A stretch of DNA of 64,000 nucleotides. Origin: Sporocytophaga myxococcoides DSM 11118. GTDB lineage: Bacteria > Bacteroidota > Bacteroidia > Cytophagales > Cytophagaceae. This document shows positions 57,739 through 64,000 of the stretch, piece after piece. A program made the translations under genes and the position numbers. The notes beneath the pieces were generated by a model. The model saw only the letters and a list, made by a program, of their open reading frames with translations, was not told where the DNA came from and searched no databases. Position 1 is the first letter of the stretch. Every line of letters begins with the position of its first letter. The stretch spans positions 620,001 to 684,000 of the forward strand of contig NZ_AUFX01000003.1 in the NCBI RefSeq assembly GCF_000426725.1, read 5' to 3'.

Positions 57739-59673
57739 TTAATACATGTACTCCCAGGCAGTTTTATAAGCGCTTATTGATTCTGTATAGTCAATAAAAC
57801 CTCTGTAAAAGGGATGTCCGGATAATGTACCACTTTCCCCTATTACAACCAGTTTCTTTTTTGCTCTTGTCATAGCAACATTCATTCTCCGGATATCATT
57901 TAAAAAGCCTATTTCACCTCTGGAATTTGACCTCACAAGGCTTATATACACAATATCTCTTTCCTGTCCCTGGAAACCATCTACAGTATTGATAGATATC
58001 TGCTTTTTAAAACTTTCCTCAAATTCCGAAGCAGTAAGTAATTCTTTTAAGAAATTCACTTGGGCTTTATACGGCGAAATCAGGGCTACTTTCAGCCTTT
58101 CATCCATCATAACCTGCTGACCGATTTTTTCTACCAGATTAGTGAAATGCTTTAAAAGCAATTGAGCTTCTTCCGGATTTAAAGTACTGGAAGTTTCGGC
58201 TTCTAACTTCTCCTCAAATCCACACCCTGCGGTATCAATAAATTCAACCGGAGCCGTAAAATCAGGATCACCATTCAAAAGTCTGTCTTTTACTGAAGTA
58301 TGAGCTATTAATTTATCATAATAAAACTGTACAGAAGAAAACTTCATAATTTTCTCATTCATTCTGTACTGTGTATCCAACATTACATCGGCCTTTTGAC
58401 GCTGTATAGATTTTTCAAACAAAGTTACAGAAAGACCTTTCTTCGCTGCATCAATGGATTTTACAGTTGGTGGCAACTGGCAATGGTCACCTGCAAATAC
58501 AACTCTTTCTGCCTTGGTTATCGGAATCCATGTAGCCGGTTCAAGTGCCTGCGCCGCCTCATCAATAAAAACAGTTTCAAACTCTCTGTCTTTTAACAAA
58601 TAAGATGCCGCCCCAACGAGCGTGCAGGTAAATACACGTGCTCTGCTTAAGATATCCTGAGTGATGTAATTCTCAATAGCTTCTGCTTCCTGCTGTAATT
58701 TTCTAGACTCGTCCAGAATAATACGCCTCTGATTTCTTTCTTCCTTCCCAAAATTTCTTTTATACTTCAATGCCATATTCCGATACTCAATGGCTCGTTT
58801 TTTTAATTCTTTTATCTGCTTAAAGTCCTTATGGTTGGAAATCTGCACGTCAAGTGTATGTGCCAGCAGGCTTTCACTAACCCTTGAAGGATGTCCTAGT
58901 CTTACAACTTTAACCCCCTTTTCATCCAGTTTTTCAGTAAGCAAATCAACTGCAGTATTACTCGGAGCACAAACAAGCACCTGCTCCTCTTCCCCAAGCA
59001 CTTGTCTTATTGCTTCTACAAGTGTTGTTGTTTTTCCTGTCCCCGGAGGTCCGTGTATGATTGCTACATCTTTTGCAAAAACAACATTTTCAATAGCCTT
59101 TCTTTGAGAATCATTTAATGAAGGATCGAGACTCAGTGCTTTTTTCTCACGAAAACCCGCCTTTTCCTTTCCCAGCAACACTTCTCTTAATTGAGCAAGC
59201 CTGTTATGTTTAGCTTTCATAACCCTTTGCAGAGTGTTTTCCATTTCTTTGTAACTCGTCTCATCAAACAACAAGTCAAGCCCCAGTTTGCCACGGTCAA
59301 ACCAGTCAGGAAGTTCATCCACAAAAAGAGTAAGTTTGATATTGTCTGGTCGAACAGAAGTTACAACTCCTGCAAGTTTACTTTCAGGTTCTTCATCCTG
59401 ATTATTGGTAAATACAGCGGCAACACGACCTGACTGAAACTGGTGGGAAATTTCTTTAAAGGAAGGTCTTTCAATCTCAAGAATAAGTCTGTCACCTACT
59501 CCATAATAAGATTCTTTTACTACTATCGGATACCAGGTTAGTCCTTGAGCCCTTCTCTCTGGGATGGATGCATTCAGCATCTTTGACTCATAAAGTTTCC
59601 TGTCTTCTTCCTGCTCAACCTTTAATATATCCAGAAGCTCCTGAAGCTCTTCTCTGGAATCTTTTTCTGACAT
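57739..59673 (-). CDS. Superfamily 1 helicase, IGHMBP2/Upf1-like
   Basis: A 644-residue DNA/RNA helicase. N-terminal DUF-like OB/beta region (about 40-150), then motif I IHGPPGTGKTTTLVE, motif II VFIDEAAQAL (DEAA), motif III FAGDHCQLPPT, motif IV region QYRMNEKIM, motif V VDGFQGQERDIVYISLVRSNSRGEIGFLND and motif VI RRMNVAMTRAKKKLVVIG. This is the Upf1/IGHMBP2 subgroup, in bacteria of unknown function. Confidence 0.93.
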   Translation of the reverse strand: MSEKDSREELQELLDILKVEQEEDRKLYESKMLNASIPERRAQGLTWYPIVVKESYYGVGDRLILEIERPSFKEISHQFQSGRVAAVFTNNQDEEPESKLAGVVTSVRPDNIKLTLFVDELPDWFDRGKLGLDLLFDETSYKEMENTLQRVMKAKHNRLAQLREVLLGKEKAGFREKKALSLDPSLNDSQRKAIENVVFAKDVAIIHGPPGTGKTTTLVEAIRQVLGEEEQVLVCAPSNTAVDLLTEKLDEKGVKVVRLGHPSRVSESLLAHTLDVQISNHKDFKQIKELKKRAIEYRNMALKYKRNFGKEERNQRRIILDESRKLQQEAEAIENYITQDILSRARVFTCTLVGAASYLLKDREFETVFIDEAAQALEPATWIPITKAERVVFAGDHCQLPPTVKSIDAAKKGLSVTLFEKSIQRQKADVMLDTQYRMNEKIMKFSSVQFYYDKLIAHTSVKDRLLNGDPDFTAPVEFIDTAGCGFEEKLEAETSSTLNPEEAQLLLKHFTNLVEKIGQQVMMDERLKVALISPYKAQVNFLKELLTASEFEESFKKQISINTVDGFQGQERDIVYISLVRSNSRGEIGFLNDIRRMNVAMTRAKKKLVVIGESGTLSGHPFYRGFIDYTESISAYKTAWEYMY

Positions 59674-59745
59674 TAATTTATCCTGATAATAAAGTGATTA
59701 CAATAGATTAATAACTTAAGACAAATAAAATTGCTATAAGTTCAA

Positions 59746-60795
59746 TTAATAATTCTGATATCTTTTGCTGAATTTAGGACAAGGAATCGTTCTTCCTCTT
59801 TTTTTAATTTTCCTTTTGTCATAAGGAATTTCCCATTCATAGATAAGTGAGATTTCATGGGCACCATAACTATTCCCCAGGGAAAGCTTTGAAATAGGAA
59901 GGTCAAAGCTGTAAGCGAAGCTTATTCCGTTAAAGTGAATTCCGGCCATAAGAATGAATGACTCGTTATTGAGCAAACCTGAAGCATAATTTTTTACAGG
60001 AATTCCTCTATACCACAGACCGAACATTACAGGGTCATAGGTTAGATAAGCGCCAAGGTCAAGTTGGTCAAATGCTCCCTGAGACTTGTAATTAAAAGTT
60101 GGAGTAAAACTCCTTTCAGGCATGTTTCTGGTTCCATTCCAGCTTTTTAGAAAAAACTTATACCCTGAATGGAGAGAAAATTTTATTGGAAGTTTTGCAT
60201 CGGGTAATCCGTTCACCGACTGATTAGGCCTGTTGAGATGAAATCCAGCTATTCCTAACCAGAAATGGTCATCATAAAACAAACCGCCGGCGGAAGCATC
60301 CAGAAAATTCAGTCTGGACCCCGTGAAAGCGTCTGCTGTAGCACCTCCGGTCAATCCGCTATTGTCCAACTGATCCCCGAAGACAAAGCTTGCATAGTCA
60401 ATTGTCCGGTTGGTATACCCAAGCTGAATCCCTGGTCTGAAGGTCCAACGGTTGCTCAGCCAAACTTCGTAGGAATAAAATAGATTAATATCAGTAGAAA
60501 CTAGTGCACCATTACTTCCTTGCTTGTCCCTTTTAACTAGGAGCCCCACTCCACTTCTGTAAGATTCGATATTATGATCCAGAGAGGCTGCATAAGTAAT
60601 AAATGAAGCACCGGTTCCGGGCCATTGATTTCTATAGTTTAGTATAGCTCTGGTATTTTCTGCTGTACCGGCAAAAGCAGGATTTAAATATAAAGGAGCA
60701 TTGTAATACTGGGAAAACTGAGGATCCTGAGCAAAAGCGGAATTTGTAATAATCAAACTCCCAAGTGTTAGAAAAAAGTAAAAGCTTTTAAACAT
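59746..60795 (-). CDS. PorP/SprF family type IX secretion membrane protein
   Basis: An outer-membrane beta-barrel of 349 residues with signal peptide ending AFAQ. The opening DPQFSQYYNAPLYLNPAFAGTAENTRAILNYRNQWPG is diagnostic for the family that anchors or assists T9SS cargo at the cell surface. The matching cargo often lies next to it; here the nearest sorting-domain proteins are upstream in the window. Confidence 0.93.
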   Translation of the reverse strand: MFKSFYFFLTLGSLIITNSAFAQDPQFSQYYNAPLYLNPAFAGTAENTRAILNYRNQWPGTGASFITYAASLDHNIESYRSGVGLLVKRDKQGSNGALVSTDINLFYSYEVWLSNRWTFRPGIQLGYTNRTIDYASFVFGDQLDNSGLTGGATADAFTGSRLNFLDASAGGLFYDDHFWLGIAGFHLNRPNQSVNGLPDAKLPIKFSLHSGYKFFLKSWNGTRNMPERSFTPTFNYKSQGAFDQLDLGAYLTYDPVMFGLWYRGIPVKNYASGLLNNESFILMAGIHFNGISFAYSFDLPISKLSLGNSYGAHEISLIYEWEIPYDKRKIKKRGRTIPCPKFSKRYQNY

Positions 60796-60891
60796 AGAAG
60801 TACTGCAAAAGTATAAAAATTAACGAAACCAGTGCAGTAACTTATATTAGAATTCTATATTTAAAAGCTTTTTTAATTTTAGCAGCCAATA

Positions 60892-61404
60892 TTAATGATG
60901 GTGACCACCTGGACCATGCACGTGACCGTGGTCAAGTTCTTCAGCGGTAGCCTCTCTTACTTCAACAACTTTTCCTTGGAATTCAAGATTCAGGCCAGCA
61001 AGAGGATGGTTAAAATCTATAGTAAGCTCGTTTTGATTTACTGCTAATACTTTACCTCTCAGAAAATTACCATCTGCATCAGACATCGGCACGAAAGTAC
61101 CAACCTGAAATTTAGATTCGTCAAATTCTCCATCGATTTTAAATATTTCTTTGGAAAGGTTAACAACAGCTTCCTCTTCAAAATCTCCGTAGGCTTCCTC
61201 TGAAGTGATGACAAATTTAAATTCAGAACCACTTGTAAGACCATCCAGCCCCTCTTCAAATTTTTCAGGTAAGCCACTGCTACCGAAAAGGAACACCATT
61301 GGTTCCTGAGCATTTACCTTCTCAGAAACTTCCACATTACCTTCCTGGTCTTTTGCCTGAAGATCGTAGGCTACAGCCACTACTTTGTTTTTTTCAATTT
61401 TCAT
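60892..61404 (-). CDS. SlyD-like FKBP-type peptidyl-prolyl isomerase
   Basis: Peptidyl-prolyl isomerase/chaperone of 170 residues with an IF (insert-in-flap) domain: NKVVAVAYDLQAKDQEG, FLFGSSGLPEKFEEGLDGLTSGSEFKFVI and LAGLNLEFQGKVVEVREATAEELDHGHVHGPGGHHH. The His-rich C-terminal tail resembles the metal-binding tail of SlyD, which delivers nickel; here only metal binding is suggested. Confidence 0.93.
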   Translation of the reverse strand: MKIEKNKVVAVAYDLQAKDQEGNVEVSEKVNAQEPMVFLFGSSGLPEKFEEGLDGLTSGSEFKFVITSEEAYGDFEEEAVVNLSKEIFKIDGEFDESKFQVGTFVPMSDADGNFLRGKVLAVNQNELTIDFNHPLAGLNLEFQGKVVEVREATAEELDHGHVHGPGGHHH

Positions 61405-61602
61405 TATTTTGACTTTCTATAAATATTCTGAAGCAATAATTATAAATTCTGAAACACCGATTTAATTAATTATGTATATAAAGAGAAAAATGCGGTGTAA
61501 GGTTTAAGAATAGTTGTGAATAAATTTATTCATTCCCATGCAGATTAAATAAAATTCATGACAAAAAAGAATTATGTTTGATATATTTTAAAAGAAGGCC
61601 AA

Positions 61603-62598
61603 GTGATCAACTGGACAATTGAAGAAAAGCACCTGACACTCAAATACAACTGGAAAATATCCAGAAGTGAATCTGTTACTAAGAACAATTTTTTTCTGCA
61701 GATTTCAGATGGTACAAAATCGGGATTTGGAGAAGTGGCTCCTAATATAAGATATGGAGAAACTCCTCAACTGGTTAAAGATCAATTTGATTTTTTCTTA
61801 AAAAATGGAGCATCCGGGATTAAAAGTTTGGATGATTTACAAAATTTACTAAATTTCACACAAATTTGTAATTCTTTGAGATTTGGGATTGAATCAGCTT
61901 ACATTCACTATCTCAGTAAAATACAAAATTTACCTGTTTATTCATTTCTCGGGTTGGACGAACCTAAGAATATTTTTACAGCATACACGCTTCCGATAAT
62001 GCAAATTGGTGAAATTCAACCATTTTACAAAAAACACCAATTAGAGAGGTTTAAATATCTAAAGTTAAAGATAAACTCAGAAAACGGATTCGACCTATTG
62101 AATGAGGTACGTAAGCTTTCGAGCCAATCAATCATGATTGATGCAAATGAGAGCTGGCAGAATGTTGAAGAACTTATAAAATTTCTTGAAAAAATAAAAA
62201 AAGATAATATTGTCTTTGTTGAACAACCTCTTCCATATAACTTTGAAGAGGAGTATAAATATCTTAAGCAAAATTGTACTTTAGATATTTTTGCTGATGA
62301 ATCAATAACTGACAAAGCTGATTTCAAAAAATTAACCAAGCAATTTCATGGAATAAACGTGAAGTTGATGAAATCCGGCGGCTATTTGAATGGCATTAGA
62401 CTTTTGAAAGATGCAAAAAAGCATGGACTAAAAACCATGATAGGCTGTATGGTAGAAACAAGTTTGGGTATTTCTTCAGCCATGAACCTTTGCAGCCTGA
62501 CAGATTACAACGACCTTGATGGTTTTTTTGTAATTGATAATGAACCATTTAATCTAATAACAGAAAAAAAAGGACAGCTTTTTTATAGTAAAACTTAA
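61603..62598 (+). CDS. Enolase-superfamily dipeptide epimerase-like protein
   Basis: Muconate-lactonising/L-Ala-D/L-Glu epimerase-type enzyme of 331 residues (GTG start at 61603). The Lys pair KLK at 154-156, the metal ligands D180 (MIDANESW), E207 (VFVEQPLP) and D232 (FADESI), and the Lys pair at 254/257 (VKLMKSGGYLNG) are in the correct order and spacing. Acts probably on L-Ala-D/L-Glu or a related dipeptide from cell-wall recycling; specificity is inference. Confidence 0.88.
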   Translation: MINWTIEEKHLTLKYNWKISRSESVTKNNFFLQISDGTKSGFGEVAPNIRYGETPQLVKDQFDFFLKNGASGIKSLDDLQNLLNFTQICNSLRFGIESAYIHYLSKIQNLPVYSFLGLDEPKNIFTAYTLPIMQIGEIQPFYKKHQLERFKYLKLKINSENGFDLLNEVRKLSSQSIMIDANESWQNVEELIKFLEKIKKDNIVFVEQPLPYNFEEEYKYLKQNCTLDIFADESITDKADFKKLTKQFHGINVKLMKSGGYLNGIRLLKDAKKHGLKTMIGCMVETSLGISSAMNLCSLTDYNDLDGFFVIDNEPFNLITEKKGQLFYSKT

Positions 62599-62612
62599 AT
62601 TTTTAGGTAGGT

Positions 62613-63749
62613 ATGGCCAAGACCAAATCAAAAGAGACAAAAAAAAGCAGTAAACCTGCAGCTAAAAAATCTAAAGAAACAACTCAAAAGGCGGCTAAAA
62701 AGTCGGCTGTAAAAAAAGTAGTTTCTAAGAAAGCAGCAGTAAAAAAGACTGTAGCCAAAAAAGCTGCGGTAAAAAAGGCTGTTGTGAAGGCGGTTGCTAA
62801 AAAAACAGTAGCTAAAAAAGCTGTTGTGAAAGCAGTTGCAAAAAAAGCGGTAATAGCTAAAAAAGCAGATGGTAAAAAGACTTTACCTCCAAAAGCTGCA
62901 GCTAAAAAAACAGCAAATAAAAAGGTTGAAGTTAAAAAAACTGCGACTAAACCGGCAACCAAAGCTGCCGTTGTTTCAAAAAACATAGCGCCTAAACCTA
63001 GTAAAGAAGTTAAAGTTACTAAACAAGAAGTTAAAGTTTCCAAAACTGCAGAAAAGAAAGTAGTAAGTAAGACTGCAGTGCCGGTAAAAAAAGCTGAACC
63101 GGCCTCAAAAACTACTTCTAAAAAACCTGAAGTCAAAGCTTCTGCTCCGACTGAGCCAGTGAAAGCTGCTCCTAAGCCGGAAATTAAAAAAGAGCCTTTG
63201 ATTCCGAGAAAACCAGATATTTACATACCTCATTTGGAAGACAATTTTGATACTTCCAATAGGGCAATACCTGATATAGATTTGAATGCTGATAAAAAAA
63301 TAGAACTCAAAAAAGAGTTGCTTAATAAGTGCATTGAAATGCAAAGCAACATTGTGCAGACTGCCAAAAAAGCTATGGATGATGCACAGGAAAGTGCTAA
63401 TGAAGAAGAAGGTGCGTCGGGAGAAGAAAGGTTTGAAGGTTTCAGAGAAACAATGCAGATCACAAGAGATATGTATGCGAGGCAGCTACAGGAAGGTATC
63501 AACAGTCTTTCTTTGCTAAAAAGAATTTTCCTGAATCCACAGGAAAGCATTGGTCTAGGATCTGTTGTTTACACTGAACTCCAAAATTATTTCATAAGTG
63601 TCAGCCTTGGGGAAACAAAGCTAGCCGAAAAAAATAGCTTTATCGCAATCTCTACCATGACTCCCCTATACCACGCCATGGCTGGTAAAAAGAAAGGGGA
63701 TAAATTTGTATTCAGAGATAAGGAATATACTATTCTTGAAACGTTTTAA
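62613..63749 (+). CDS. Histone H1-like basic tail fused to a GreA/GreB-like C-terminal domain
   Basis: A 378-residue protein starting 14 bases after the epimerase stop. Residues 1-195 are a low-complexity Lys/Ala/Val/Thr tail (KKAAVKKTVAKKAAVKKAVV repeats), as in bacterial histone H1 homologues. From about 205 a folded domain follows: a helix pair (IELKKELLNKCIEMQSNIVQTAKKAMDDAQESANEEEGA) and FLNPQESIGLGSVVYTELQNYFISVSLGE...FIAISTMTPLYHAMAGKKKGDKFVFRDKEYTI, resembling the GreA/GreB C-terminal FKBP-like domain. The lack of the acidic GreA coiled coil argues against transcript cleavage. It may bind nucleic acid and RNA polymerase; inference. Confidence 0.8.
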   Translation: MAKTKSKETKKSSKPAAKKSKETTQKAAKKSAVKKVVSKKAAVKKTVAKKAAVKKAVVKAVAKKTVAKKAVVKAVAKKAVIAKKADGKKTLPPKAAAKKTANKKVEVKKTATKPATKAAVVSKNIAPKPSKEVKVTKQEVKVSKTAEKKVVSKTAVPVKKAEPASKTTSKKPEVKASAPTEPVKAAPKPEIKKEPLIPRKPDIYIPHLEDNFDTSNRAIPDIDLNADKKIELKKELLNKCIEMQSNIVQTAKKAMDDAQESANEEEGASGEERFEGFRETMQITRDMYARQLQEGINSLSLLKRIFLNPQESIGLGSVVYTELQNYFISVSLGETKLAEKNSFIAISTMTPLYHAMAGKKKGDKFVFRDKEYTILETF

Positions 63750-63789
63750 TAAGCTTAATGCTAAAAGCACAAAACGTAAGGTAAAATAA

Positions 63790-63816
63790 AAAAAGTCCCT
63801 CAATGAGGGACTTTTT
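63790..63816. terminator. Bidirectional terminator
   Basis: The stem aaaaagtccct / agggacttttt around caatg lies between the H1/GreA-like gene (stop 63749) and the minus-strand thioredoxin-fold gene (stop 63850). Confidence 0.85.
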
Positions 63817-63849
63817 GCTTTAAGCCTTCCGCTTTATGCTTTCAGCTTT

Positions 63850-64000
63850 TTATTTCGTTGCTGAAGCATTCTGTTCAAAAGCATTCTTTATATCATCAAA
63901 CCCAACCTGTGCCTCAAACTTGGTAATCATCTCTAATTTTTCATCAAACAAATATAAAGATGGATACCCAATGGCATCAAATTGACGGTAAAAATCATCC
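63850..64000 (-). CDS. Thioredoxin-fold protein, C-terminal part (runs off the window)
   Basis: The minus strand reads DDFYRQFDAIGYPSLYLFDE, then KLEMITKFEAQVGFDDIKNAFEQ and a stop at 63850. The cis-Pro motif GYPSLYLFD followed by a beta strand and helix is typical of the C-terminal part of thioredoxin-like proteins. The catalytic Cys motif would lie beyond position 64000 and cannot be checked. Confidence 0.7.
   Translation of the reverse strand, partial: DDFYRQFDAIGYPSLYLFDEKLEMITKFEAQVGFDDIKNAFEQNASATK

Noticed and set aside
62684-63136. 150-residue ORF on the minus strand opposite the Lys-rich tail
   Set aside because: It is the antisense of an AAA/GCN-repetitive coding region, which leaves long open frames by chance; the sense frame has a clear start and a folded domain.
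62630-63190. AAA-GCN rich low-complexity tract as a non-coding tandem repeat
   Set aside because: It is explained by the KKAAVKK-type protein tail, in frame throughout.

Overview
The window is an AT-rich bacterial chromosome segment from a gliding member of the Bacteroidetes, most likely a cellulose-degrading Cytophagales relative of Sporocytophaga or Cytophaga. The grounds are: six or more secreted proteins with type IX secretion (T9SS) C-terminal sorting domains, a PorP/SprF protein, a short RpoD-type primary sigma factor of 287 residues, a bacillithiol gene (bshB1), TAnnTTTG-type promoter boxes with little Shine-Dalgarno signal, DUF349, DUF1398 and WG-repeat proteins, and a GH5 endoglucanase. 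The species name is inference.

Layout. 1-700: 5' part of tyrS (minus strand), preceded by a Tyr-rich leader peptide and an intrinsic terminator that look like a ribosome-mediated attenuator. 700-5,200: DUF1398 protein, a membrane-spanning AraC-type regulator with a possible carbohydrate-binding ectodomain, a GH5 cellulase with repeated operator-like sites upstream, and a metallo-beta-lactamase-fold hydrolase. 5,300-10,300: WG-repeat protein, MerR regulator divergent from a methyltransferase, a helix-hairpin-helix protein, a DUF6495-like protein, glutathione peroxidase, and a degenerate acyl-carrier-protein phosphodiesterase. 10,250-15,800: complete RND efflux operon (TolC, adaptor, pump). 16,100-23,800: a 7TM DISM receptor fused to an IS1595-transposase-type zinc ribbon, DinB, an LprI-like protein, an AAA ATPase, a CheY-like regulator with a CHASE3/HAMP histidine kinase, and tRNA-Thr(TGT).

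23,900-35,700 is housekeeping: DUF349, YqgE/AlgH, pdxH, bshB1, a LysM/M23 peptidase with trxB, rpoD, pnp, rpsO and an LptF/G permease. 35,700-53,000 is a block of secreted T9SS cargo proteins (one with a frameshift in an ELWxSNGT repeat gene), with an APC permease, an aldo/keto reductase and an outer-membrane phospholipase A between them. 53,200-64,000 holds a large WG-repeat protein, 3-methyladenine glycosylase, a SpmA/SpmB-like membrane protein, a DUF1232 protein, an SF1 helicase, PorP/SprF, a SlyD-like prolyl isomerase, a dipeptide epimerase, and a histone-H1-like tail fused to a GreA/GreB-like C-terminal domain. The window ends inside a thioredoxin-fold gene.

How parts may work together: the AraC-type membrane regulator may sense sugar and drive the GH5 gene through the duplicated sites; the PorP/SprF protein belongs to the T9SS that would export the sorting-domain proteins; tyrS expression is probably tied to charged tRNA-Tyr. 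No CRISPR array, rRNA, complete IS element or phage was seen.
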